A DNA stretch of 63,069 nt from Pseudomonadota bacterium. GTDB taxonomy: Bacteria > Pseudomonadota > Alphaproteobacteria > Puniceispirillales > Marisalimonadaceae. A model generated the notes under the pieces. That model saw nothing but the letters and a program-made list of their open reading frames with translations. It was not told where the DNA came from and searched no databases. The stretch lies in contig JAQBXK010000009.1 in assembly GCA_027625145.1 (NCBI GenBank), forward strand, positions 1 through 63,069. The letters run 5' to 3'. Shown here in pieces: positions 16,564 to 25,862 of this stretch (position 1 is the stretch's first letter; each line of letters starts with the position of its first letter). A program made the position numbers and the translations under genes.

Positions 16564-18825
16564 TTAAAAACTAGTTCCAATAGAGAATTGAAAACTTTCT
16601 TCTACATCATATGTTTGACTGGCAATTGGAAATCCCCAAATCGCTTGCAAAGGCCCTATTGGAGTATTTATTCCCAAACCAAGTCCAGAAGTAATTCTTG
16701 GTTCCATATCATCATATCCTTGAACGTTTGACTCATAATCCGTACCCCATAATGAGCCAGCATCAACAAATAAACTCCACTCAAAACCAGTATCATCAGG
16801 CATAAATTTTTTTGATCTAATTTCAGCTGACATATTATAAAAATTATTTCCACCAACGGTTTGATTATTTCCCTTATCTCTTGGACCAACTCCCGCATTA
16901 TCAAATCCTCTTAAAGTTTTTCCTCCTAATGAAAATCTATTGGAACTTGTAATCTTTTTGTCAATTGATGAAACAAAACCTAATGAACTTTTCAATCCAA
17001 TTATATATTCACCATAAACAAGAGGATAATAAACTTTATAAGACGCTTCGGATTTGATAAAACTTGAATCACCTCCTAAACCTGCCAATGTGTTTGTTAA
17101 ATTCCATCTAAAACCTGATGTTGGATTAAAATAATTATCTCTAGTGTCTTTTGCTATTGAATATTTAATTGAAGAAGTAATTATATTTATACCTTCCTCA
17201 CCAGTTTCAGATATAGCTGTTGAGGTTGAAGATGTAGTTGTTTGACTTTGTAAAAAATTATAAGATAATGAATGAGATTTTAAATCTTCTCTAATGCCTA
17301 ATCCAAAAGAAATTCCAAATTTATCAGACTTAATATCTCCTTTAGAGTTCTGAGTTTCTTGATTATAAATATCTGAAGATAAAGATATAGGTCTGTCCAA
17401 GAAGTAAGGCTCAGTCATCCCTATGTTGTAAGTATTTTTTTTCTCAGAAAGTGATGCTTCTAATCTTGCTCTTCTACCTTCACCAAGAAAGTTTTTTTCG
17501 TTTAAGCCAAAAGTAACACTTGTATTGTCAAGAGATGAATAACCAACTCCAAAGCTAACGGAACCAGTGTTAGTTTCTTCGATATTTAAAATAACATCTA
17601 CAGCATTAGTAATGTCTGTTTTTCTTATATTATAAATAACAGATTGAAAAAAACCTAATCTTTTTAATGCATTAATAGACTCTTTTATTTTAGCATTATT
17701 AAATGGATCTCCCTCTAAAAAAGTTAACTCTCTACGTATTATAGAGTCAGAGGTCCTGGAATTACCTAATATAAAAATTTTATTAATATAGTTTTTACTA
17801 CCTTCATTAATTGTAAAAAGTATATCTACTAAATTATCTTTTTTTCTTAATTTAGGCAAAACTTTAACAAAACCATAACTGGATTCTGAATAGTGATCGG
17901 TTAAGTCAGTTATACTTTTATCTAAAGCACGCGTATCAAAATAATCATCCTTTTTTAATAATAAATTATCTAAAATATAATCATCTTTATTTTTTATTAA
18001 GCTTGAAGTGATTTCAATTTTATTAATTTTAAATCTTATTCCTTCTTCAACAATAAAATTAATGTTAAACCCAGACAAATCAGGTAACAGATCTGCTCTA
18101 GCTAAAATAATTTTAAAATCGATATATCCTCTTTGTTTATAAAAACTATAAAGTTTTTCTTTATCATACTCTAGTTTGCTGGGAATATATTTATTTGAGG
18201 CAAATATTTTATACCACGCATCTTCTTTTGTAGTAATTGCTAATTTTAAATCATTATCTGAAAATATTTTATTTCCTATAAAATTAATATTTTTAACTAA
18301 AAGTAAAGAACCTTCTTGTATCTCAAAAATTAAATCAACTCTATCATCAGAAAGTATATTTTTTTTTACATTAATTTCAGCTAAATAACGGCCTATTTTC
18401 TGATACGCTGTTCGTATATTTTCTATTGAATTATCTATAGATTGTTTGTTAAGAGTATCTCTAGATTTAATATTCACAATAGAAACTAATTGATCATTAT
18501 CTAATAAATCATTACCTATGAATGAAACTTGATTTATTGTTGGATATTCTTCTACTTTAATTACAATTTTATTATCTTGGATTTCAACTTTAACATCTAA
18601 AAAAAAACCAGTCTGATAAAGGTTTTTTGTTACTGTATTTAAAAAATTATCATCAACAGTATCATTTTTAATAATAGGTAAGTATTTTAAAATAAGAGCC
18701 TCAGAAAACCTTTTTTCACCTTCTATAAGAATTTTGTTAACCTTATAATCATTTGAGTATGTTAAATTACTAAAAACTATAAAAAAAATAGTGATTAATG
18801 TTTTTAATGAAAAAATAATTTTCAT
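16564..18825 (-). CDS. bamA: Outer membrane assembly factor BamA
   Basis: Core of the BAM complex, inserting beta-barrel proteins into the outer membrane. Signal peptide at residues 1-24, five POTRA domains to about 400, then a 16-strand barrel. The barrel carries S-V-S-F-G-V-G-Y-S at its start, the L6 loop motif (R-G-F-D in L-R-G-F-D-N) and the C-terminal F-Q-F-S-I-G-T-S-F with terminal Phe. 753 aa. A good AAGGAG ribosome binding site precedes the ATG. It follows rseP as in most proteobacteria. Confidence 0.97.
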   Translation of the reverse strand: MKIIFSLKTLITIFFIVFSNLTYSNDYKVNKILIEGEKRFSEALILKYLPIIKNDTVDDNFLNTVTKNLYQTGFFLDVKVEIQDNKIVIKVEEYPTINQVSFIGNDLLDNDQLVSIVNIKSRDTLNKQSIDNSIENIRTAYQKIGRYLAEINVKKNILSDDRVDLIFEIQEGSLLLVKNINFIGNKIFSDNDLKLAITTKEDAWYKIFASNKYIPSKLEYDKEKLYSFYKQRGYIDFKIILARADLLPDLSGFNINFIVEEGIRFKINKIEITSSLIKNKDDYILDNLLLKKDDYFDTRALDKSITDLTDHYSESSYGFVKVLPKLRKKDNLVDILFTINEGSKNYINKIFILGNSRTSDSIIRRELTFLEGDPFNNAKIKESINALKRLGFFQSVIYNIRKTDITNAVDVILNIEETNTGSVSFGVGYSSLDNTSVTFGLNEKNFLGEGRRARLEASLSEKKNTYNIGMTEPYFLDRPISLSSDIYNQETQNSKGDIKSDKFGISFGLGIREDLKSHSLSYNFLQSQTTTSSTSTAISETGEEGINIITSSIKYSIAKDTRDNYFNPTSGFRWNLTNTLAGLGGDSSFIKSEASYKVYYPLVYGEYIIGLKSSLGFVSSIDKKITSSNRFSLGGKTLRGFDNAGVGPRDKGNNQTVGGNNFYNMSAEIRSKKFMPDDTGFEWSLFVDAGSLWGTDYESNVQGYDDMEPRITSGLGLGINTPIGPLQAIWGFPIASQTYDVEESFQFSIGTSF

Positions 18826-18857
18826 TTTATGAATTATCTCCTTAAAATAATCTAAAA

Positions 18858-19919
18858 CTAGTATAAGCCTAATTCTGGTATTGTTACAAGTATCATTAAT
18901 AAGAGAAGCAAAATAATACCTAATTTCATTAAAAAGCCATGAATAATAATTGGAAGAGGCCTCTTAAAAATTATTTGATATAAATAAATTACTATATGTC
19001 CTCCGTCTAAAGGTGGTATAGGTAAAAGATTTATCAAACCTAGATTAATTGACATAAATGCCATAAAATATAGTAAGGGCATCAAACCTTTTTCAACAAC
19101 ATCTCCAGATAATTTAGCTATTCCAATAGGACCCATAATATCTTTATCTTTTTCCAGAGATAGAATTGAAAACCACTTAATTTGGCTTAATCCATTAAAC
19201 CAACTCATTGATAATTCGATAGAATCATAAAAACCAAAATAAATTGATTCAGAATATGTTTTTTTTGACAAAATTGGTAAAGTCGCCTTTATGCCAATTC
19301 TTCCAACTAAATTATTATTATCTAATAAAAAACTTTCTGGAAAAACATCAAATAATTTTTCATTATTTTCTCTTACAATGTTAAAAGTTAATTTTTTTCC
19401 TGCATTTTCTTGAACTATATTTTTAACATCATCAAAAGTTGAAATATTTATGTTGTTAATTTCTTTTATAATATCTTTAGATTTTAATCCAGCTTTGTCA
19501 GCTGCTGAGTTTTGAAAAACTTCGCTAATAACTGCAGGAGTCTCATACCTTCCATTATAAGAATAAAAAAAAGAAATCAAAAGAAATCCCAAAACAAGGT
19601 TAGCTAATGGGCCAGAAAATAATATTAAAATTTTAGATTTCAATTTAGCGTTTATAAAAGAATTTTTTTCTGAATTTAAATTATTACTTTGATTATGACT
19701 TAAAGTTTCACCCTTCATCTTTACATAACCACCTAATAAAAAAGGTGTTAATTTCCAACGTGTTCCCCTTTTATCTGTATAACCAAATAATTCAGGACCA
19801 AAACCAATAGAAAAAACTTCAACATATACACCCGATTTAATGGCTGCAAAGTAATGACCAAGCTCATGAACAAAAATTAAAGGAGGAAGAATAATAAGTA
19901 TACCAATTATACTATCCAT
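18858..19919 (-). CDS. rseP: Site-2 intramembrane zinc protease RseP
   Basis: Cleaves membrane-bound anti-sigma factors and remnant signal peptides. The zinc motif H-E-L-G-H is at residues 19-23 in the first membrane segment. One PDZ domain follows (around residues 110-205), then the third zinc ligand in P-P-L-D-G-G-H and a final membrane segment. 353 aa, single-PDZ type. It begins the envelope set after dxr with only 3 bases between. Confidence 0.95.
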   Translation of the reverse strand: MDSIIGILIILPPLIFVHELGHYFAAIKSGVYVEVFSIGFGPELFGYTDKRGTRWKLTPFLLGGYVKMKGETLSHNQSNNLNSEKNSFINAKLKSKILILFSGPLANLVLGFLLISFFYSYNGRYETPAVISEVFQNSAADKAGLKSKDIIKEINNINISTFDDVKNIVQENAGKKLTFNIVRENNEKLFDVFPESFLLDNNNLVGRIGIKATLPILSKKTYSESIYFGFYDSIELSMSWFNGLSQIKWFSILSLEKDKDIMGPIGIAKLSGDVVEKGLMPLLYFMAFMSINLGLINLLPIPPLDGGHIVIYLYQIIFKRPLPIIIHGFLMKLGIILLLLLMILVTIPELGLY

Positions 19920-19922
19920 ACA

Positions 19923-21059
19923 TTATAACTTTCTATTAAAGTAATCTATTGATTTTAATCGAGCAATATTATCTATATATATAACTTCGTCGATAGTTAA
20001 AGCATCTGAAGGTTGATAAATATCTATAATTTCACTGACTAACTTGAAAATGCTAGTAAATTTAATTTTATTTTCTAAAAATAGTTTAACTGCAATTTCG
20101 TTAGCCGCATTTAAAACTATTGGTGACAATTTATTATTTTTTAAAACTTCCCAACCTAAGTTAAGAGCAGGAAATTTTTTATAATCAGGTTCAATAAATG
20201 TTAAATTACCTATGTCAGTTAATTTAATTTTTTTTAAATTTAAATCAACTCTATCTGGCCAGCTCAATGCTACACTTAAAGGTGTAATCATATCAGGGTA
20301 ACCTAGGTTAGCTAAAATAGAACCATCTTTATAATGAACAAGGCCATGAATTATAGATTGAGGATGAATTACCACGTCTATCTTCTCATATGTCAAATCA
20401 AATAAAACAGACGCCTCAATAATTTCAAGGGCTTTATTAAACATAGTTGCACTATCTATAGATATTTTGTCTCCCATATCCCAAACAGGATGATTTAAAG
20501 CCATTTCAGGTGTAACATTATCAAGACTATCAATATCATAATTAAGAAACGGCCCTCCAGAAGCTGTAAGAGTAATAAAATCTAAATTATCATTATATTG
20601 TATACATTGAAAAATAGCACTATGTTCAGAATCTACCGGTAAAATTTTTGCTCCAGTTTGTTTGACTTTATTCATAAATATTTGACCTGCAGCGACCAAT
20701 GGTTCTTTATTAGCTATTGCTAAATCATTACCTGAAGATATAGCCTCATAAGCTGGATACAATCCTGAAAGACCTGTAATACCAGATATAACAATATCAC
20801 AATCAAGCTTAGCTAAATTTTTTAATTCTAAAGATCCAACTTTTAACTGATGAATACCATAGTATTCATTAACATTTTTACAATCTGATAAAACAACGTT
20901 TTGTACATTAAATTCGTTAACAATCTCGCTTAATAATTTTGCATTATTATGCGCAGAGACTCCAATTAAATGATAAAGGTTTTTATTTTTTCTTAATAAT
21001 CTTAAAGCAGAGTTACCAATAGACCCAGTAGCTCCAAGTAAAATAATTTTTTTAAGCAT
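19923..21059 (-). CDS. dxr: 1-deoxy-D-xylulose 5-phosphate reductoisomerase
   Basis: Second step of the MEP isoprenoid pathway: DXP to MEP with NADPH. Motifs: G-A-T-G-S-I-G near residue 9, A-N-K-E-P-L-V-A-A-G, P-V-D-S-E-H-S-A-I-F-Q, T-A-S-G-G-P-F, N-H-P-V-W-D-M-G and I-H-P-Q-S-I-I-H-G. 378 aa. It lies between cdsA and rseP, and feeds the isoprenoid used by UppS two genes upstream. Confidence 0.97.
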   Translation of the reverse strand: MLKKIILLGATGSIGNSALRLLRKNKNLYHLIGVSAHNNAKLLSEIVNEFNVQNVVLSDCKNVNEYYGIHQLKVGSLELKNLAKLDCDIVISGITGLSGLYPAYEAISSGNDLAIANKEPLVAAGQIFMNKVKQTGAKILPVDSEHSAIFQCIQYNDNLDFITLTASGGPFLNYDIDSLDNVTPEMALNHPVWDMGDKISIDSATMFNKALEIIEASVLFDLTYEKIDVVIHPQSIIHGLVHYKDGSILANLGYPDMITPLSVALSWPDRVDLNLKKIKLTDIGNLTFIEPDYKKFPALNLGWEVLKNNKLSPIVLNAANEIAVKLFLENKIKFTSIFKLVSEIIDIYQPSDALTIDEVIYIDNIARLKSIDYFNRKL

Positions 21060-21069
21060 AAAAAAAACT

Positions 21070-21927
21070 CTAAATCAGAAAATTAATAAAAAAAGGAGAT
21101 AATGAGAAAACTAAAATATAGCCATCAAATCTATCTAGAAGTCCTCCATGGCCAGGGATAATGTTACCACTATCCTTGATACCAATTTTCCTTTTAAAGG
21201 ACGACTCCAATAGGTCACCCAAAAAGGCAAGAAAACCAACCACAATACCTAAAATAATAGCAGTAATATAATTAAATGATAAAATTTCAATAAAGAAACA
21301 TGATATTATAACTGTAAAAAACAAACCAATAACAGTGCCTTCCACAGTCTTTCCATTACTAATTTTGGGCGCTATTTTATTTTTACCTAATAAATTCCCT
21401 CCTATATAACCAAAAATATCCATTGAAGTTACTAATGTCACTAAATAAAAAATAATATATAAACCGTTATTATTAAGCAAAATATCAATTACAGCATAGA
21501 ATGATAACACAAGTAAAAATGAAATTAAGTAATAAAAAATATTCTTTAAACTAAAAAAAATGACCCCAGTAATTAAAAGTGATGTAAATAGAAAAAACTT
21601 GTAATCATCTATCAAAAACATATTAAAATTAATATAATTAAAACTAATGTAATTAAATTTAGAAAGTAAATATAATAACAAAAAGATAGGAATTATAGCA
21701 ATTTCTATGAAAACAAAAAAATTATTTTTTATAGAATAATTTTTTTTTAACTCAAATAAGAGACCTCCAAATAACAAAATTAAGAAAAGAGATAAAACAA
21801 ATTCTCCTAAAAAAAATAAGCCAGAAAAAATGGAAATTAAGACTAAAGTTGTTATAAATCTAGTTTTTAGATTTTTAACATTTAAAAAGTTTTTTGTTTT
21901 TAAAAAAAAATTAATTGTCACCACCAA
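21070..21927 (-). CDS. cdsA: Phosphatidate cytidylyltransferase
   Basis: Makes CDP-diacylglycerol, the precursor of all phospholipids. Multi-pass membrane protein with about seven hydrophobic segments and the CdsA signature near the end (L-G-D-L-L-E-S-S-F-K-R ... D-S-G-N-I-I-P-G-H-G-G-L-L-D-R-F-D). The reading frame overlaps uppS by 17 bases; its first codon is TTG, followed by GTG-GTG, and any of the three may be the start. 285 aa. Confidence 0.94.
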   Translation of the reverse strand: MVVTINFFLKTKNFLNVKNLKTRFITTLVLISIFSGLFFLGEFVLSLFLILLFGGLLFELKKNYSIKNNFFVFIEIAIIPIFLLLYLLSKFNYISFNYINFNMFLIDDYKFFLFTSLLITGVIFFSLKNIFYYLISFLLVLSFYAVIDILLNNNGLYIIFYLVTLVTSMDIFGYIGGNLLGKNKIAPKISNGKTVEGTVIGLFFTVIISCFFIEILSFNYITAIILGIVVGFLAFLGDLLESSFKRKIGIKDSGNIIPGHGGLLDRFDGYILVFSLSPFFINFLI

Positions 21928-22606
21928 ATTTTCTAATTCTAGAAGAAAATTCTAACACAGCTTTCTCTAAAGATTCTTCATTAAAGTCGGGCCACATTTC
22001 TGAAGAAAAAAACAGTTCAGTGTAAGCTAAATCCCAAAGAAGAAAGTTAGATAACCTTAATTCACCACCTGTTCTAATTAATAAATCTGGGTCAGGTATG
22101 CCTTTATTTAAAGTAAAGTCTTTAAAATTAGTTTCATTTAAAGTTAATGAATCAAGGTTAGCTTTATTTAATTTTATAAATTGGTTTAAAGCATAAATGA
22201 TATCATACCTCCCACCATAATTTAGAGCAACTGATATTACCAAGCCTTGATTGTTAATAGTATTATTATAAATGAGGTTCATTTTTTCTACAATACTTTT
22301 ATCAAAGATGCTAAGATCTCCAATAAATTTAATTTTAAAATTATATTCATTGATTTTTAATATTGTATCATCAAGAAATTTATCTAGGAGTTCCATAAGA
22401 AAATTAATTTCTAAACTAGATCTTTTCCAATTTTCTGTAGAAAAACCAAAAACAGTTACATATTTAATTTCTAAATCATTAGTTTTTTTTAAAATAGACC
22501 AAAGATTTTTAGCACCCATTTGATGCCCTTCATTAGCACTAAGTCCATTATCTTTAGCCCAACGTCTATTGCCATCCATTATAATAGCTAAATGTTGTAA
22601 ATTCAT
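21911..22606 (-). CDS. uppS: Isoprenyl transferase (undecaprenyl-PP synthase)
   Basis: Cis-prenyltransferase making the C55 carrier lipid for peptidoglycan and lipopolysaccharide. Motifs: L-A-I-I-M-D-G-N-R-R-W-A at residues 6-17 (catalytic Asp), F-G-F-S-T-E-N-W-x-R-S, A-L-N-Y-G-G-R-Y-D-I and P-D-P-D-L-L-I-R-T-G-G-E-L-R-L-S-N-F-L-L-W. 231 aa. Located 10 bases after frr. Confidence 0.97.
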   Translation of the reverse strand: MNLQHLAIIMDGNRRWAKDNGLSANEGHQMGAKNLWSILKKTNDLEIKYVTVFGFSTENWKRSSLEINFLMELLDKFLDDTILKINEYNFKIKFIGDLSIFDKSIVEKMNLIYNNTINNQGLVISVALNYGGRYDIIYALNQFIKLNKANLDSLTLNETNFKDFTLNKGIPDPDLLIRTGGELRLSNFLLWDLAYTELFFSSEMWPDFNEESLEKAVLEFSSRIRKFGGDN

Positions 22607-22616
22607 ATTAATTTAA

Positions 22617-23174
22617 CTATCTTTCTAGAATTTCTTTTTCTTTGTTTGATAAAAGAAAATCAATATTTTTTATATGTGAATCAGTGATTTCTTGAACTTT
22701 CATCTCATCACTATGTTTTTGATCTTCGCTGATATCTCCAATTTTTTGAGATTTTCTAATATTTTCAACCATATCTCTTCTTATATTTCTTATTGATATT
22801 TTTGAGCTTTCCGCATATTTAGACGCAACTTTTGTAAGTTCAATTCTTCGATCTTCTGACAAAGGCGGTACTGAAATTCTAATAATATTACCTTCAACCA
22901 TAGGATTTAGACCTAATGAACTTCCTCTAATTGCCTTTTCAACGAATGAAACAAGTGAATTATCCCATACTGATACCAGCAACAACCTTGATTCAGGAAC
23001 ACTAACAGTGCTTGTTTGGTTCAAAGGAACAATGCTTCCATATGCATTAACATTTATGGGATCAAGCATCGAAGATGATGCTCTTCCAACTCTCAAACTA
23101 CTTAAATCTTTTTTAAACGATTCTATACCCTTATTCATTCGCTCTTGAATTTCATTATAATTTAAATCAGCCAT
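22617..23174 (-). CDS. frr: Ribosome recycling factor
   Basis: Splits post-termination ribosomes with EF-G. 185 aa, three-helix bundle family: F-K-K-D-L-S-S-L-R-V-G-R-A-S near the start, I-R-I-S-V-P-P-L-S-E-D-R-R and S-I-R-N-I-R-R-D. Part of the conserved rpsB-tsf-pyrH-frr order, 11 bases after pyrH. Confidence 0.98.
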   Translation of the reverse strand: MADLNYNEIQERMNKGIESFKKDLSSLRVGRASSSMLDPINVNAYGSIVPLNQTSTVSVPESRLLLVSVWDNSLVSFVEKAIRGSSLGLNPMVEGNIIRISVPPLSEDRRIELTKVASKYAESSKISIRNIRRDMVENIRKSQKIGDISEDQKHSDEMKVQEITDSHIKNIDFLLSNKEKEILER

Positions 23175-23185
23175 ATAAAAACTCC

Positions 23186-23905
23186 TTAATCAGTAATAAT
23201 CGTATATAGACCATTTCCAGATAAAACTTTTGTAAGATTTTTGTTTTCAACTATAGAGCACACTATAATTGGTATTTTATTTTCTCTTGCCAATGAAATT
23301 GATGAGGCATCCATAACTTTTAAATCTTTTGATAATACATCTAAATAAGTTAACTTATCAAATTTAATTGCGTTTTTATCAACTCTAGGGTCAGCTGAAT
23401 ATACTCCATCAACTAAAGTTGCTTTAATTATTGCTTCACAATTCATTTCTGAAGCTCTAAGCGCTGCAGCTGTGTCTGTAGTAAAGTATGGATTGCCAGT
23501 GCCTGCAGCAAATATAACTACTCTACCTTTTTCCATATGCCTAATAGCTCGCCTTTTTATATAAGGCTCACAAACAGCAGAAATTGGAAGTGCTGATTGA
23601 ACTCTAGTTTCAATTCCAATTTGTTCAAGTGCGTTTTGAATTGCTAGACTATTCATTACAGTGGCTAGCATTCCCATGTAATCTCCAGTTGTTCGATCCA
23701 TACCATTTTCAGAGCTTGAAATGCCCCTATAGATATTACCTCCACCTACAACAATACAAATTTGCAAACCAGATAGAACAACTTCACTAATTTCTTTTGC
23801 AAATAATTTAACCACAGTAGGGTTTATACCAAATAAATCACTACCCATTAATGACTCACCTGAAATTTTTAAAAGAACTTTTTTCCACTTAAATTTTTTC
23901 AACAA
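23186..23905 (-). CDS. pyrH: Uridylate kinase
   Basis: Phosphorylates UMP to UDP, feeding UTP/CTP synthesis and the UDP-sugars used for lipid A. Amino-acid-kinase fold: K-I-S-G-E-S-L-M-G near the start, V-V-G-G-G-N-I-Y-R-G, D-Y-M-G-M-L-A-T-V-M-N and the F-A-A-G-T-G-N-P-Y-F-T-T-D-T-A-A-A-L-R segment. 239 aa, usual length. 31 bases downstream of tsf. Confidence 0.98.
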   Translation of the reverse strand: MLKKFKWKKVLLKISGESLMGSDLFGINPTVVKLFAKEISEVVLSGLQICIVVGGGNIYRGISSSENGMDRTTGDYMGMLATVMNSLAIQNALEQIGIETRVQSALPISAVCEPYIKRRAIRHMEKGRVVIFAAGTGNPYFTTDTAAALRASEMNCEAIIKATLVDGVYSADPRVDKNAIKFDKLTYLDVLSKDLKVMDASSISLARENKIPIIVCSIVENKNLTKVLSGNGLYTIITD

Positions 23906-23936
23906 ATAATCCTAAATAATATAAATTTAAAAAAAA

Positions 23937-24863
23937 TTATTTTATTCCAGCTGTTGCAGCTACTTCAGCAGCAAAATCACTTTCACTTACTTCTATACCG
24001 TCACCTAATTTAAGCATTTTAAAACCAGTTAAAGTAATTGAAGTATTGAAATCTTTTTCTGCTTTTTTTATGACATCTTTAATTTTTGTTTCACCATCTA
24101 TAACAAAAATTTGTTCGTTCAATACTACCTCTTGGTAAAATTTTTGCATTCTACCAATAACCATTTTTTCTGCAATTTCACTTGGTTTGCCAGATGCAAT
24201 TGCTTGGTCGATTAAAATTTGTTTTTCCCTTTTAACTATATCTTTATCTAATTCATCTATATTTAAAGCTTGAGGTGCAGTAGCAGCTATATGCATTGCT
24301 ATCTGTTTTCCTAAATTTGATAAATTATTTTCATCAGCATCAGATTGTAAAGCAACTAAAACTCCTAATCTACCTAATCCCTCGTTAACACTATTATGAA
24401 TATATGAAATAACTAGGCCATTACTTACATTTAAAATTTCTATACGTCTAATATTCATGTTTTCACCGATAGTCGCTATGTTATTAGCAAGCTCTTCATC
24501 AACGCTTCTATCTGAATTAGGAAAAGACATTTCCTTCAACGCTAATAAATTTCCATCAGTTGCTATTGCTAAATCAGCACAAGTACTAACAAAGCCTTGA
24601 AAAATTTCATTTCTAGCAACAAAATCTGTTTCAGAATTGATTTCTATTATAGACCCAACATTACCTTTAACAGCGATGCCAATTAATCCTTCAGCGGCAA
24701 CTCTACCTGATTTTTTTGCAACTGCAGACAATCCTTTTTTTCTCAACCAATCAATTGCCTCATCCATCTTACCTTCGGTTTCATGTAAAGCATTTTTACA
24801 ATCCATCATACCAGCACCACTTTTTTCTCTTAACTCTTTAACCAATAAAGCTGAAAAAGCCAT
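23937..24863 (-). CDS. tsf: Elongation factor Ts
   Basis: Nucleotide exchange factor for EF-Tu. N-terminal UBA-like domain (V-K-E-L-R-E-K-S-G-A-G-M-M-D-C-K-N-A-L), then the S-E-T-D-F-V-A-R-N signature near residue 78. 308 aa, full length. Preceded by an AAAGGA ribosome binding site. An AT-rich hairpin covers the rpsB stop and the start of this gap. Confidence 0.98.
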   Translation of the reverse strand: MAFSALLVKELREKSGAGMMDCKNALHETEGKMDEAIDWLRKKGLSAVAKKSGRVAAEGLIGIAVKGNVGSIIEINSETDFVARNEIFQGFVSTCADLAIATDGNLLALKEMSFPNSDRSVDEELANNIATIGENMNIRRIEILNVSNGLVISYIHNSVNEGLGRLGVLVALQSDADENNLSNLGKQIAMHIAATAPQALNIDELDKDIVKREKQILIDQAIASGKPSEIAEKMVIGRMQKFYQEVVLNEQIFVIDGETKIKDVIKKAEKDFNTSITLTGFKMLKLGDGIEVSESDFAAEVAATAGIK

Positions 24864-24889
24864 TTATTATCCTTTCTATAATTACTTAT

Positions 24890-24920
24890 AATCAATTAAA
24901 TTTATAAAATTTAATTGATT
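24890..24920 (-). repeat. Perfect inverted repeat in the rpsB-tsf gap
   Basis: Arms AATCAATTAAATTT (24890-24903) and AAATTTAATTGATT (24907-24920) with a 3-base loop: a 14-bp perfect hairpin in the mRNA that includes the rpsB stop codon. No T-run follows. It could attenuate transcription, slow 3' decay or tune the S2 to EF-Ts ratio. Confidence 0.6.
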
Positions 24921-25720
24921 TCATCAGCACTTGTGTTTGTATCAATATCTTTATTTACTTCTAGAATTTGATCTAAGTTTTTTTCAATTATATTTGAAGA
25001 TTCGCCAAGATCTATTCCGCTTTGTTCTAAATTGCTTTCTAAACCTTTTAATATTGATGCCCCTACTAAATCACAATATAATGAAATCGCTCTTAGTGCA
25101 TCATCGTTACCAGGAATAGGAAAATCAATTCCGGATGGATCACTATTAGTGTCACATATGGCTATAACAGGAATTTTTAAAGTATTTGCTTCTGCCACAG
25201 CTATTGATTCTTTATTTGTATCAATGATAAAAATAGCATCAGGCAATCCTGACATATTTTTAATACCACCTAATGTTAATTCTAACTTATCTCTTTGTCT
25301 CTCAATATTTAATCTTTCTTTTTTAGTTAAATTATTGAGCTCACCTAATTCTATTCTTTCTTCTATAGCTTTAAGATTTTTTATCGATTTGGAAACTGTT
25401 TCCCAGTTGGTAAGCATTCCACCTAACCAGCGATGGTTAACATAATATTGGCCACAGTTAATGGCTGCAAGAGCAACTAATTCAGAAGCAGAACGTTTTG
25501 TTCCAACGAATAAAAATTTTCCTCCATTCTTTGCTATGGATAAGATAGCTTCCAAAGCCTCATGTAACATTGGGACAGTTTTTTCTAAATTTAAAATATG
25601 AATGTTATTTCTTTTTCCAAAAATATAAGGATCCATTTTAGGATTCCATCTTCTAGTGTGATGACCAAAATGAACTCCAGCTTCTAGAAGTTGACGCATT
25701 GTAAAAGTAGTAATTGACAT
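24911..25720 (-). CDS. rpsB: 30S ribosomal protein S2
   Basis: Last protein to join the small subunit; needed for S1 binding. The true start is the ATG at 25720 ([20 protein letters not shown]), preceded by an AAAAAGGAA ribosome binding site, giving 269 aa. A longer open frame to 25795 is only readthrough of the leader. Motifs: [32 protein letters not shown] and P-G-N-D-D-A. First gene of the translation/envelope run. Confidence 0.97.
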   Translation of the reverse strand: MSITTFTMRQLLEAGVHFGHHTRRWNPKMDPYIFGKRNNIHILNLEKTVPMLHEALEAILSIAKNGGKFLFVGTKRSASELVALAAINCGQYYVNHRWLGGMLTNWETVSKSIKNLKAIEERIELGELNNLTKKERLNIERQRDKLELTLGGIKNMSGLPDAIFIIDTNKESIAVAEANTLKIPVIAICDTNSDPSGIDFPIPGNDDALRAISLYCDLVGASILKGLESNLEQSGIDLGESSNIIEKNLDQILEVNKDIDTNTSADEIN

Positions 25721-25800
25721 TAAAAATTCCTTTTTACCGGTTAATGTTAAGTAATGCTTATAAAAACACCGGAAGGTTAAGTATAAACCAAGCATTACAC
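25721..25800 (-). ncRNA. rpsB leader with hairpin and possible pseudoknot (S2 autoregulation)
   Basis: In the mRNA upstream of rpsB, GTAATGCTT (25798-25790) pairs perfectly with AAGCATTAC (25759-25751). Inside the 30-base loop, CCGGT (25772-25768) can pair with ACCGG (25741-25737), just before the AAAAAGGAA ribosome binding site. This is the hairpin-plus-pseudoknot plan expected of an S2-binding leader; rpsB autoregulation by S2 is known in E. coli. The folding is inferred by eye. A weak promoter (TTGCAT, plus-strand 25835-25840) may lie upstream. Confidence 0.6.
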
Positions 25801-25862
25801 AAGATTGCTTTTAATTAAATTGTTTTATAAATATATGCAAGTAAATTTAGATTTTAGAGAAA

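Noticed and set aside
25032-25445. 137-codon open frame on the plus strand
   Set aside because: Entirely antisense to rpsB, with no ribosome binding site and no family match; a shadow frame.
25736-25741. ACCGGT as a separate palindromic protein-binding site
   Set aside because: Too short alone, and better explained as one strand of the leader pseudoknot helix.
25721-25795. N-terminal extension of rpsB by 25 codons
   Set aside because: It reads through the structured leader and the ribosome binding site. S2 proteins begin at the [11 protein letters not shown] segment encoded from 25720.
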